The notes under the pieces: model-generated
The model's database searches: none
What the model saw: the letters and a program-made list of their open reading frames with translations, nothing else
Told to the model about the DNA's origin: nothing
Translations under genes and position numbers: made by a program
Source of the DNA: Paraburkholderia sp.
GTDB taxonomy: Bacteria > Pseudomonadota > Gammaproteobacteria > Burkholderiales > Burkholderiaceae
DNA length: 64,000 bases
Assembly: GCA_004322045.1 (NCBI GenBank)
Contig: SCRN01000001.1
Coordinates: 124,001-188,000, forward strand
Direction: 5' to 3'
Shown: one piece after another, positions 37,306 through 46,607 of the stretch
Layout of the letters: each line of letters begins with the position of its first letter
Numbering within the stretch: position 1 is the first letter of the stretch

Positions 37306-38640
37306 TCATCGACGAGCCATCGCAATGCTTTCCAGTTTCGCGAGGCGCTCCAGATCACTCGAGTAATACCGCTTACCGATGGCAAACACGAGCGTAGCGG
37401 CGAGCGCGGCGAATGGGATCGCCTGCAACGCGCCCAGCAGGCCGATGCGATCGGCGATCATGCCCGTCACGAGCGGACCGGGCGCGAGACCAAGCAGGTT
37501 GTTGACGAGCGTGAGCGTGCCGAACGCCGACGCGTGAATGGCTTCCGGCGTGAGTCTTGCGACCATCGCTCCCGCCGGGCCCGAGGTCCCGGCGACGAAG
37601 AACACGCCCGCGCCGATCATGGCGAGTTGCATGGGGCCGGCGTGCAGATGGAAGCCGACCGCGAGCAGGACGAAGGAACTCAGCGAATATGCGATCGCCG
37701 ACACCCACTTGCGTATCGCGAAGGTCTGGCTGATCCGGTCGGTGACGATGCCGCACAAGATCATCCCGGCGCCGCCCAGCAGCAGGAACGCCGCCGCGCC
37801 GACACCCGCCCGGTCGGGGGCGAGGCCGTAATAGCGATGCAGGAAGCTCGGCATCCACGCCAGCACTGCACCCATGATGAAGAGTTGCAGCGCGCTGCCG
37901 ACATAGGCGCAAATCACGGATACCGTCGAGAACAGCCCCCGCAGCAGGGCACCAAAGCTCGGGCTCGCCGCGGATTGGGCGATCAAGTTCACGTCGCCAT
38001 CCGTGCTCGCGCGTGATGCGCTGATCCGCCGCTCGGTCACGATCAGCCAATAGGCGAGGACGAGGATGCACCCGAACATGGCCATCGCACCGAACGACCA
38101 GCGCCAGCCGAGACGCACGGCCACGATGCCGCCGAGCGACATGCCGAACACCGAGCCGAATGCGCCGCCGGCCATGAACGCGCCCGTCAGGGTGGCGCGC
38201 AGCGACGGCGGAAAAATGCTCAGCACGATGGCGAGGCCGACGCTGCCGTATGCGGCTTCGCCGACACCGACGAACGCGCGCGCCAGCAGCATCTCGTCGT
38301 AATTGCGCGAGAGCGCGCAGGCCAGCGTGGCGATGCTCCAGAGCGCGCCCATCAGAATAACGCTGCGCACGCGCCCCCAGCGGTCGGCCAGTACCGAAAG
38401 CGGGAAGGTCAGCACGCCGACCATCAGCGCGACGACGCCGCTGAGCGAGCCGAGCCGTGTGTCGGATAGATGCCACGCAGCTTTGAGCAGTGGGAACACT
38501 GCGTTCAGTACCTGTCGCGACATGTAGTCGGACAGAAGCAGGCCGAACGTCAGCGCGAAAACGATCCACGCATAGGCGTACGAGAACGCGGGCGAATCGA
38601 TCGCGCCGACCGATGCGGGTTTGGTAGTGTGCAGATACAC
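37306..38640 (-). CDS. MFS transporter
   Basis: 444 residues from the GTG at 38640, with GGAGGAG 7 bases upstream; an apparent longer frame enters antisense of the next gene. Twelve helices with the MFS loop GVLTFPLSVLADRWGRVRSV and LLARAFVGVGEAAYGSVGLA in the first half and GMILCGIVTDRISQTFAIRK in the second. Its place after the BKACE and TauD genes suggests it takes up the substrate of that pathway. Confidence 0.9.
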   Translation of the reverse strand: MYLHTTKPASVGAIDSPAFSYAYAWIVFALTFGLLLSDYMSRQVLNAVFPLLKAAWHLSDTRLGSLSGVVALMVGVLTFPLSVLADRWGRVRSVILMGALWSIATLACALSRNYDEMLLARAFVGVGEAAYGSVGLAIVLSIFPPSLRATLTGAFMAGGAFGSVFGMSLGGIVAVRLGWRWSFGAMAMFGCILVLAYWLIVTERRISASRASTDGDVNLIAQSAASPSFGALLRGLFSTVSVICAYVGSALQLFIMGAVLAWMPSFLHRYYGLAPDRAGVGAAAFLLLGGAGMILCGIVTDRISQTFAIRKWVSAIAYSLSSFVLLAVGFHLHAGPMQLAMIGAGVFFVAGTSGPAGAMVARLTPEAIHASAFGTLTLVNNLLGLAPGPLVTGMIADRIGLLGALQAIPFAALAATLVFAIGKRYYSSDLERLAKLESIAMARR

Positions 38641-38801
38641 GGGTGTCTCCTCCGAAACGTCGCGTGGCGGTGTGTCCGCGTGCAGCTTTGCGCGGGACCG
38701 CTCGATGATTGTGTCAGGGCACTCGTTCGAGCGCCGCTGCCGCGACGAGTTGATCGGGTTGCGGCGCGGCGGATCGGCAAAGGCGCTCCGCCGCGCCGGT
38801 T

Positions 38802-39857
38802 TTATGCCGCGCGCAGCGGCACGTTGAGCTGCCCCGCCCTGCGGTTCGGCGCCATGCCGAGCTTCGCGAGGGTCTCGTCGGCATCCCGGTACTGGACGCC
38901 GATCTTGTAGATCTCTCGGGCTTCCTTCCCGGTGGCGATCTCGCGGCCGAGCTCGTGCGCGATCCGCACCAGTTGCCCGATCTGTTGCACCGACGTCATC
39001 CGCCTCCCCTTCTGGTCGATGATCGTGTCCTCGATCCCGCAGCGCGGGTGTAGGCCCATCGCCATTGCCATCGTATTGACCGGCAGTACGTTCTTCATCA
39101 GCGATTCGAGCGTGATGCACGAGCCATCTGGGCAGCGGCGGATGAATTCCATGAAGTTGTACGGGTTCGGTCCGTCGAAGCCGCCGCCAATGCCAACCCA
39201 GGTGACGTTGAGCGGACCACGATAGACGCCGCGCCGGATCAGGCGCTCGAGCGTCTCGAGCGAGTGCATGCCCGTGAGCTGGAAGTGCGGCTGAATGTGC
39301 GCGGCCTGCAGGCGCTTCAGATGCTCCTCGACCCAGCGCGGACCCGCCGGGACGGTCATTTCCTTGTATGCCTCCCAATAGGCCGGCTCAAACAGCGACG
39401 TATCGCCGATCTCGTCCTGGCGCATCAGTTCGGTGATGTTCATCTGCACCGTATTGATCGCGACGGTGACCTGATCCGGCTTCGGCGTCAGATCGGCGAG
39501 CATGTGCCGCGTGTCGTCCGACAGCCACTTGGCGGATTGCCCTTCGTCTTCCGGCGCGAACGAAATCGATCCGCCTACCTGAATGATCATGTCCGGTGCC
39601 GCTTCACGCACCCCGGCGATCAGTTCGTTGAACTTCGACAAGCGCTTGGAGCCCTTGCCGTCGAGTTCACGCACGTGCAAGTGCAGCACCGTGGCGCCCG
39701 CGCGATAGCAGTCGACGGCTTTTTGCACTTGTTCCTCCATGGTGACGGGAATGTCCTCCGGGAAATCCGCTGGCATCCATTCAGGGCCATAAGGTGCGAC
39801 GGTGATGACAACCTTGTCCTGATTTTCGGGGTGCAGCGAATCGTCTAGGAATTGCAT
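38802..39857 (-). CDS. BKACE family beta-keto acid cleavage enzyme
   Basis: 351 residues. Motifs: VVITVAPYGPEW, GATVLHLHVRELDGKGSKRL with the zinc-binding HLH, MIIQVGGSISF, HPRCGIEDTI near the end. The family condenses a beta-keto acid with acetyl-CoA to give a CoA ester and acetoacetate. Substrates vary (3-keto-5-aminohexanoate, dehydrocarnitine and others) and cannot be fixed here. It lies between TauD and MFS in one minus-strand operon. Confidence 0.9.
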   Translation of the reverse strand: MQFLDDSLHPENQDKVVITVAPYGPEWMPADFPEDIPVTMEEQVQKAVDCYRAGATVLHLHVRELDGKGSKRLSKFNELIAGVREAAPDMIIQVGGSISFAPEDEGQSAKWLSDDTRHMLADLTPKPDQVTVAINTVQMNITELMRQDEIGDTSLFEPAYWEAYKEMTVPAGPRWVEEHLKRLQAAHIQPHFQLTGMHSLETLERLIRRGVYRGPLNVTWVGIGGGFDGPNPYNFMEFIRRCPDGSCITLESLMKNVLPVNTMAMAMGLHPRCGIEDTIIDQKGRRMTSVQQIGQLVRIAHELGREIATGKEAREIYKIGVQYRDADETLAKLGMAPNRRAGQLNVPLRAA

Positions 39858-39927
39858 GGTGTGCTCCGATAAGGCGATGTGTCTAATGAGGTGATGAGGT
39901 GACGGACAGGTCGGGTGGCGCGTGCGA

Positions 39928-40776
39928 TCAATACGGCACGTCGCCGACGATCGCGGCGCGTTCCATCTTGCGCGTGCACGGCGGGTAATCCATCACGGCA
40001 TAGTGCTGGGTGCTGCGGTTGTCCCAGATCGCCACGCTGTTCGGCTTCCAGCGCCAACGCACCTGATATTCCGGGATATAGGCCTGGCTGATCAGGTAGC
40101 GCAACAGATCGCCGGCGCCGGGGTTCGCGTCCTGGCCGAAGCGCACGCGCTCGGGCGTGTGGTAGTTCGTGAAATGCGTCGTGAATACATTGACGAACAG
40201 CACTTTCTCGCCCGTTTCCGGGTGCGTGCGCACGACCGGATGCTCGGCGTCCGGGTACTGCGCCTTGAGCGCGAGGCGCTTCTCGATCGGCATCGCGGCG
40301 CCGAAGCTCGCCTCGATGCTGTGCCGCGCTCGCAGGCCGGCGATCTGTTGCTTCACGGCATCGGGCAAGTTTTCGTAGGCGAGCGCCATGTTCGCCCACG
40401 TCGTGTCGCCGCCGACACTCGGGCACTCGACGCAGCGCAGCACGCAACCGAATGGCGGCGCGGCGCGCCACGTCGCATCGGTGTGCCAGGCGTTCTCGTA
40501 ACGCTCGTTCGGCTGCTCCGGCGATTTGTAGATGCGCACCAGCCCCGGATGCTCGGGATCGCTGCCGGCGACCGGGTGGTCCTCCAACTCGCCGAAGCGA
40601 CGAGCGAAGGCGACGTGCTCGGCCCGCGTGAAGGTCTGATCACGCAGAAACAGGACGCGATGCTCGAGCAGCGCGGCGCGGATCTCGAAGAAGAGCCCAT
40701 CGTCGTGCACGGCGTCGGCGAGATTCACGCCAGAGAGTTCCGCGCCGATCGAACAAGTAAGCGGATCGATCCTCAT
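39928..40776 (-). CDS. TauD/TfdA-family Fe(II)/2-oxoglutarate dioxygenase
   Basis: 282 residues. The HxD pair is in NAWHTDATW, the distal His in STQHYAVMDY, and the 2-oxoglutarate Arg in RKMERA; VGGDTTWANM and HPVVRTHPETGEKVLFVN are typical. It hydroxylates an organic acid or sulfonate; the substrate is unknown. It starts 1 base after the stop of the quinone oxidoreductase gene. Confidence 0.92.
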   Translation of the reverse strand: MRIDPLTCSIGAELSGVNLADAVHDDGLFFEIRAALLEHRVLFLRDQTFTRAEHVAFARRFGELEDHPVAGSDPEHPGLVRIYKSPEQPNERYENAWHTDATWRAAPPFGCVLRCVECPSVGGDTTWANMALAYENLPDAVKQQIAGLRARHSIEASFGAAMPIEKRLALKAQYPDAEHPVVRTHPETGEKVLFVNVFTTHFTNYHTPERVRFGQDANPGAGDLLRYLISQAYIPEYQVRWRWKPNSVAIWDNRSTQHYAVMDYPPCTRKMERAAIVGDVPY

Positions 40777-40777
40777 G

Positions 40778-41767
40778 TCAGTCTCCCGAAACCATGAACA
40801 CGGACGAGCCCGTGGTCTTGCCGCTTTCGAGATCGCGATGCGCCTGTGCGGCGTCCTTCAGGTCGTAACGCTGGTTGATCTCGATCCGGATGCGGCCCGC
40901 GGCAACGTGTCCGAACAGCTCGCCCGCGAGTTCCGCCTTCTCCGCCGGATCGGCGATGTAGTCGGCAAGCGCCGGGCGCGTGAGATAGAGCGACCCTTTC
41001 ATCGCGAGCAACTGCGGGTTAAATGGCGGAATCGGGCCCGACGCCGTGCCGACGCAGACCATCAGGCCGCGGCGCTTGAGCGAATCCAGCGAGGTCTCGA
41101 AAGTGTCCTTGCCAACGCTGTCGAATACCACGTCGACGCCTTTACCGTCGGTCAGCTCGCGCACGCGTTGGGCGACGTTTTCCTGTCGGTAGAGGACGAC
41201 ATGATCGCAGCCGTGGGCGCGCGCGACCGCTGCCTTGGCCTCGGTGGATACCGTGCCGATCACGTTCAGCCCGCGCAACTTGGCCCACTGCGACACGATC
41301 ATGCCGACACCGCCGGCTGCGGCATGCAGCAGGATACTGTCGCCTTGCGCGAACGGATGGACGCGGCGCAGCAGGTAGGCCGCGGTCAGGCCGCGCATGG
41401 TCATGGCCGCCGCGGTCTCGCACGAGATGGCGTCGGGCAGCCTGATGAGCGGCGCGGCCGGAATGAGGCGCTCCGTACTGTATGCGCCCAGCGTATTGAG
41501 AAAGCCGGTGTAGGTCACGCGATCGCCCACCGTCAGGTGGGTCACGCCGTCGCCGACGGCTTCGATCACCCCCGACGCTTCCACGCCGAGGCCGGAGGGA
41601 AGCGGTACGGGATAGAGGCCAGAGCGGAAATAGGTATCGGCGAAATTCAAGCCGACCGCCTGGTGGCGAATCCTGACTTCGCCGCGCCCCGGCTCGCCCA
41701 CATCGACGCTTTCCCAGCGCAGCACTTCCGGGCCGCCGGCTTCATCAAAACGAATCGCGTGTGCCAT
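40778..41767 (-). CDS. Zinc-independent quinone oxidoreductase / MDR family
   Basis: 329 residues. NADPH-binding AAAGGVGMIVSQWAKLRGLN and the N-terminal VGLNFADTYFRSGLYPVPLP and GVEASGVIEAVGDGV place it with QorA-like quinone oxidoreductases; no structural zinc lobe is present. It is the first gene of the operon with TauD, BKACE and MFS, divergent from the MalT-type regulator. Confidence 0.93.
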   Translation of the reverse strand: MAHAIRFDEAGGPEVLRWESVDVGEPGRGEVRIRHQAVGLNFADTYFRSGLYPVPLPSGLGVEASGVIEAVGDGVTHLTVGDRVTYTGFLNTLGAYSTERLIPAAPLIRLPDAISCETAAAMTMRGLTAAYLLRRVHPFAQGDSILLHAAAGGVGMIVSQWAKLRGLNVIGTVSTEAKAAVARAHGCDHVVLYRQENVAQRVRELTDGKGVDVVFDSVGKDTFETSLDSLKRRGLMVCVGTASGPIPPFNPQLLAMKGSLYLTRPALADYIADPAEKAELAGELFGHVAAGRIRIEINQRYDLKDAAQAHRDLESGKTTGSSVFMVSGD

Positions 41768-41939
41768 TCATGTCTCCAGTTGATGCTCGCAGGCCGCAGC
41801 GCCTGCCATGGGTGTTCGTTATGCGATGCTCGGGGGCCCGCGGCCCGGGCGTTCGTCGCGCGCCGGCAACGCATGTCATGGTTTTCCCTCTTGTGAAACA
41901 TCTGCTGGAAAGTATCGTAGTGCCGTTTCCTTCCGGTTA

Positions 41940-41960
41940 CCCCTCTCGCAAAGAGAGGGG
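41940..41960. repeat. 8-bp hairpin CCCCTCTC-N5-GAGAGGGG
   Basis: Perfect stem with loop GCAAA, between the divergent promoters. A very similar structure follows the regulator gene at 44776. Confidence 0.75.
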
Positions 41961-42037
41961 CCGCCCGTCACCGACGCGGGAGGCGCGTCTGTGATTCATG
42001 GCCCGCCGCGACAGACCGGCGACGATTTAACGAAACG

Positions 42038-44728
42038 ATGACTACCCCGATCGACAGCACCGCAGCCGAATTCCTGCTGAAAACCACCGCGCCCCGCCCG
42101 CAATCGCATGTGCTGATGCGTACGAGGCTTTCCAGCAACGATCCGCATGTCCGCGACTATCCCGTGGTCCTCGTCGAGGCGAGCGCCGGCTACGGCAAGA
42201 CCTCGCTGCTCGCGCAATGGCGCCGCGAGCAATTGGCGCGCGGCGTCGCGGTCGCCTGGTTTTCGTCCGACGAGCGCGACGACGCGCAGCGCTTTCTATT
42301 GGGCCTCGTGCAGGCCGTTCGTTCGAGCTGTGCGCGGCCCGCGTTCGGGCGGCTCTTGACCGACGGCGGCATGGCGTCCGTCCGTGACTTGGAGCGCATC
42401 ACAGCATGGCTCGCGGAAGTCTCGCAGTTGCCGGGCGACGTGCTGCTGATCGTCGACGAGGCCGAGCGGCTGCCTGCCGCGGGAAAAGAAGCGCTCGCCT
42501 ACGTATCGCATAACGCGCCACCCAATCTGCGCATCGTTGTGGCTGCGCGGCTAGGATTGGACGAAGCGTTCGGCGATCTGCTCGTGTATGGCCGCGCAGC
42601 ACTGATCGGCCCCGGCGAGTTGGGCTTCCGGCTCGATGAAACCATCGAACTGGTCGGCAAGCGCTTCGGCTCGCACGTCGACCCGGATGCCTGCGCGCGC
42701 CTTTTCCAGTTGACGGACGGCTGGCCGCTCGGGCTTCAGTTGGCGATCGCGGCGATGGCGCGCGCCGCCGACCCGCTTCAGGTCATCGAAGCGATGGCGT
42801 CGAATACGGGTGCATTGCGCGATTACCTGATCGGCGTGCTGCTCGCCAAGCTGTCCGACGACGACAAGGCGTTCCTCACCTACCTGAGCATCGTCGATAC
42901 GCTTCACCCCGAGCTTTGCGCGGCGCTAACCGACGATGCGCAGGCGCGAGAGCGTCTCGCGAGGCTCATGCGGGAAACACCCGTGTTCGTGACGTCGGAC
43001 GGTAGCCCGTGGTGCCGGATGCATACGCTCGTGCGCGAAATGTTGATGGTTCGCGCCGCGACCCTATCGGACGACGTGCTCGCGCAATTGCACGGGCGCG
43101 CGGCCGCCTGGCTCACCGGGCAGGGCATGATCGAGGAAGCGGCGCGTCACGCGCATGCCGCTGGCCAGCTTCAAGCGGCCTACGCGCTTGCCGAGCGGTG
43201 TCTGCACGATGCGGTGAAGCAGGGCCGCCTCCAGTCGGTGCTGGACTGGCTCGACCTGCTGCCGGAGGCCGAGCTGGATAGCCGTCCCCGGCTGCGGCTC
43301 GCGGCCGCGTGGGCGCTTGCGCTCGGCGAGCGTCATCGAGAGGCGGAACGTCAAGTCGAATGTATTCAGAGGGGAAAAGACGCGAGTCGAGAACTGCGGT
43401 ACGAGTGTGCACTGATTCTGAGTGCGGCGGCCTACTATGCGGATGACGTCGATCGATTCGTCGAGCTGTTCTCTGCGTGGGCGAATGAGCCCCCCGACAG
43501 TGCGTCTTGGCTCGCGCAGGCCCATGCGAACCGTCTCGCGGCTCGGGCTTTGGTGCTCGGGGAGCCGGCCGAAGCGCGGCGTCATCTGCAACGCATGCCG
43601 CGTGGCGAAATCGGCAAGCGCGTTGGTTTTCTGGTGCGTTGGGGGGATCATATCGCGGCGCTCAGCTATTTGCGGGAAGGCCAAATGCAACTGGCCGGCC
43701 AAGTGCTGGGACGCGCGCTTGCGAGCGCCGACGCCGATCTAGGGCGACGTCACCCGCTGGCATGCATGCTGGCAGCCATGAGCGCGGTACACGCGTACGA
43801 AACCGGTCAGATCGAGCAGGCCGCTGGGCTACTCGCGAATCGGCTGGATGTCCTCGAGCGCAGCGGCACGCCCGAGTCGGTAGTCATCGCCTATCTGACC
43901 GCCGCGCGCGTCGCCGTCGCACAGGGACAAGCGCATCGGGCCGTCGATGTGCTCGAAGCGCTCCATGCACTGGGCCGCGCCCGCGCTCTGCCGCGCCTGT
44001 GCATCGAAAGCCTTGCCGAGCAGATCCGGATGCACGCCGCGCGCCGCGCATGCGAGACGTGCGACGCGCTGCTGCGGCGGCTCGACGGCGTGGTTGACCG
44101 GGAGGCGTCCCGCCACGGCCCGCTCTGGCATCGTTCGTTGGCAGGACGAATCGCGCTGTCGCGGGCACATGCGGCAATGTGCTCGGAAAACTGGTCTGCG
44201 GCGCTTGGTGCGGTGGCCGAGGCTGGCGAGTTGGCCGACGCCATGTCGCTCGGCGTGCATCGCGTCGAGATCCTGGCGCTGCGCGCGGTGGCATTGGATC
44301 GTATGGGCAGCGACGGGCGAGCGCTGCTCATCGAAGCGATGACGCTGGCCAGGACGAGCGGGCTCGTGCGCACGCTGATCGACGCGCATCCCGCGCTCGC
44401 AGATTGGATCAAACACGTCGCCGACGAGGAAGCCGCCGCCGGAAATCCCGCCTACGTCGCCGCAGCGCAGCCCGTCGCACGCCCGCCGATGCCAAGCCCA
44501 AGCGCTGGACCTCGCGCGGTGCCAAGCGTCGTGCTGACGCCTAAAGAGCGCGAGATTCTAGAATTGTTAGCGCGCAATTTCTCGAACAAAGAGATCGCCG
44601 TTGCCGCTGCCATTGGGGAAGGGACGGTGAAGTGGCATCTGAAGAATGTGTTCGGAAAGCTCGATGCGAGTTCGCGCAAGCACGCGGTTCGTAGAGCGCT
44701 GGTGCTCGGCTTGCTCGAAAGTGCCTGA
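42038..44728 (+). CDS. MalT-like LuxR-family ATPase regulator
   Basis: 896 residues. An N-terminal STAND ATPase with Walker A EASAGYGKTSLLAQW (about residue 50) and Walker B VLLIVDEAERL, a long helical TPR-like middle, and a C-terminal LuxR helix-turn-helix VLTPKEREILELLARNFSNK, then EIAVAAAIGEGTVKWHLKNV. Such LAL proteins are switched by an inducer and ATP. It is divergent from the QOR-TauD-BKACE-MFS operon and upstream of an acyl-CoA ligase, and could control either. Confidence 0.92.
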   Translation: MTTPIDSTAAEFLLKTTAPRPQSHVLMRTRLSSNDPHVRDYPVVLVEASAGYGKTSLLAQWRREQLARGVAVAWFSSDERDDAQRFLLGLVQAVRSSCARPAFGRLLTDGGMASVRDLERITAWLAEVSQLPGDVLLIVDEAERLPAAGKEALAYVSHNAPPNLRIVVAARLGLDEAFGDLLVYGRAALIGPGELGFRLDETIELVGKRFGSHVDPDACARLFQLTDGWPLGLQLAIAAMARAADPLQVIEAMASNTGALRDYLIGVLLAKLSDDDKAFLTYLSIVDTLHPELCAALTDDAQARERLARLMRETPVFVTSDGSPWCRMHTLVREMLMVRAATLSDDVLAQLHGRAAAWLTGQGMIEEAARHAHAAGQLQAAYALAERCLHDAVKQGRLQSVLDWLDLLPEAELDSRPRLRLAAAWALALGERHREAERQVECIQRGKDASRELRYECALILSAAAYYADDVDRFVELFSAWANEPPDSASWLAQAHANRLAARALVLGEPAEARRHLQRMPRGEIGKRVGFLVRWGDHIAALSYLREGQMQLAGQVLGRALASADADLGRRHPLACMLAAMSAVHAYETGQIEQAAGLLANRLDVLERSGTPESVVIAYLTAARVAVAQGQAHRAVDVLEALHALGRARALPRLCIESLAEQIRMHAARRACETCDALLRRLDGVVDREASRHGPLWHRSLAGRIALSRAHAAMCSENWSAALGAVAEAGELADAMSLGVHRVEILALRAVALDRMGSDGRALLIEAMTLARTSGLVRTLIDAHPALADWIKHVADEEAAAGNPAYVAAAQPVARPPMPSPSAGPRAVPSVVLTPKEREILELLARNFSNKEIAVAAAIGEGTVKWHLKNVFGKLDASSRKHAVRRALVLGLLESA

Positions 44729-44775
44729 CGAGCGCACGGGCGCATCGATTGCGTACGAGGGGGAGGTTTTCCCGC

Positions 44776-44796
44776 CCCCTCCCGCCGCGGGAGGGG
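44776..44796. terminator. Hairpin after MalT-like gene
   Basis: CCCCTCCC-N5-GGGAGGGG, 48 bases after the stop codon. It has no clear T-run; probably a terminator or an intergenic palindrome of the same kind as at 41940. Confidence 0.5.
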
Positions 44797-44873
44797 AAAG
44801 CTGCGCGTGACGCGGATAAGCTTGATTGCAAGGTGCGGCAAGGCGGCGCACGACGACCTCCGGCAGGGAAGCC

Positions 44874-46544
44874 ATGCAATCAGGAAACCACACACCCGAG
44901 CACATCGTGGCGCCGACGCCGTCGGCCTACGACTATCCGCTGCTCGTCAAGCAATTGCTCGTAAACGCGCTTGCCGTCAACGCGAATCAAGAGATCACGT
45001 ACCGCGGCAAAGAGCGCTATTCCTACGGCGGGCTGTACCGGCGCATCGGTCAACTCGCCCACACCCTGACGTCGTTCGGGGTCAAGGCCGGCTCGACGGT
45101 CGCCGTGATGGATTGGGATACTCATCGATATCTAGAAAGCTATTTCGCGATCCCCATGATGGGGGCCACGCTATTTACCGTGAACGTCCGGATCTCGCCG
45201 CGGCAGATCGCATACACCCTGAACGATTCCGGTGCGCAGATTCTGATCGTCAATGCGGAGTTCCTACCTTTGCTGGAGCAGATATGGGGGAGCCTCACGC
45301 GCCCTCCGCTGCTGATCGTTGCCCGTGACGAGGACGCAGAGGCGTCTATCGCGACCTCGCTTGCGGTGGCGTGCGACTACGAGCAGACGATAGCAAGCGC
45401 ATCGCCCGATTTCGTCTTCGAGGATTTCGACGAGCGTACCCGGGCGGCGCTGTTCTATACGACCGGCACGACCGGCGACCCGAAGGGCGTGAGCTATAGC
45501 CACCGCCAGATCGTGCTGCACACGCTCGTCACGGCCACCTCGCTCGCCTCGCCGCGCGAGGGGCAGCGCCTGCATCGCGAAGACGTCTATATGCCGATTA
45601 CGCCGATGTTTCACGTGCTCGCGTGGGGCATCCCATACGTGGCGGTGATGCTCGGCCTGAAGATCGTGCTCCCGGGCCGTTACCAGCCCGACGTGCTGCT
45701 GCGGCTCAGGCAAGCCGAACGGGTGACGTTCTCGCACTGCGTGCCGACGATCCTGCAGATGCTGCTCGACGGCGCAAAACGCAACGGCCAGGATCTGTCC
45801 GGCTGGAAAATGGTGATCGGAGGCTCGGCGCTGTCGACTAGCCTATGCCGCGCAGCGCTTGCTCAGGGCATCGACGTGTTCGCGGGCTACGGGATGTCGG
45901 AGACCGGACCGATCGTCGCCCTATCCCAGTTTGCGCCCGGCGCAACGCCGTCGGACGAGGACGAGAACGTGCGCAGACGCTGCATGGCGGGGCGGCCCGT
46001 GCCAATGGCGGAACTGCGCGTCGTCGACGCCGAGATGCGCGACGTGCCGCGCGATGGCAAGACGCAAGGCGAGATCGTGCTGCGTGCGCCGTTTCTCACG
46101 CTGGGTTATCACGCCAGCCCGGAAGCATCGGAACGACTCTGGGCGAGCGGCTATCTGCATACGCAGGATGTTGCGGTGATGCAACCCGACGGTTATGTGC
46201 GGATCGTCGACCGGATCAAGGACGTGATCAAGACGGGAGGCGAATGGGTCTCTTCCGTCGAGATCGAATCGCTCATCAATGAGGTGCCTGGCGTGCAGGA
46301 AAGCGCCGTGATCGGCGTGCGGGACGAAACCTGGGGGGAGCGCCCGATGGCGCTCGTCGTGCGTCGCGCCGGGATGGCCGTGATGCCGCTTGACGTGCGC
46401 AAGCATTTGCTCGCGCTGGCGTCGGCCAACCGAATCAGTCGCTACGCCGTCCCGGAGGAGACTCGCATCGTCTTCCTCGAAGAGATCCCGAAGACGAGCG
46501 TCGGCAAGATCGACAAGAAGCGCTTGCGCGAATGGATCGACTGA
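44874..46544 (+). CDS. Acyl-CoA ligase (AMP-binding, fatty/aryl acid CoA synthetase)
   Basis: 556 residues from the ATG at 44874, with CAGGGA upstream. AMP-binding motifs: the P-loop FYTTGTTGDPKGVSYSHRQI, the MFHVLAWG and GYGMSETGP motifs, and the C-terminal GYLHTQDVAVMQPDGYVRIV, DRIKDVIKTGGEW with the catalytic Lys in SVGKIDKKRL. The Ile-rich MFHVLAWGIPYVAVMLG region is that of AlkK-like medium/long-chain ligases. It is followed by a porin. Confidence 0.92.
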   Translation: MQSGNHTPEHIVAPTPSAYDYPLLVKQLLVNALAVNANQEITYRGKERYSYGGLYRRIGQLAHTLTSFGVKAGSTVAVMDWDTHRYLESYFAIPMMGATLFTVNVRISPRQIAYTLNDSGAQILIVNAEFLPLLEQIWGSLTRPPLLIVARDEDAEASIATSLAVACDYEQTIASASPDFVFEDFDERTRAALFYTTGTTGDPKGVSYSHRQIVLHTLVTATSLASPREGQRLHREDVYMPITPMFHVLAWGIPYVAVMLGLKIVLPGRYQPDVLLRLRQAERVTFSHCVPTILQMLLDGAKRNGQDLSGWKMVIGGSALSTSLCRAALAQGIDVFAGYGMSETGPIVALSQFAPGATPSDEDENVRRRCMAGRPVPMAELRVVDAEMRDVPRDGKTQGEIVLRAPFLTLGYHASPEASERLWASGYLHTQDVAVMQPDGYVRIVDRIKDVIKTGGEWVSSVEIESLINEVPGVQESAVIGVRDETWGERPMALVVRRAGMAVMPLDVRKHLLALASANRISRYAVPEETRIVFLEEIPKTSVGKIDKKRLREWID

Positions 46545-46607
46545 GTTTCACGCAATGCCGCGGAGAACGTGATTTTGCCCAAGCCCACATAAATTGAAGG
46601 AGACCTC

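Noticed and set aside
44701..44873. Possible intrinsic terminator with T-run after the MalT-like gene
   Set aside because: The hairpin is real but TTTT precedes it on the plus strand; listed only as a weak terminator.
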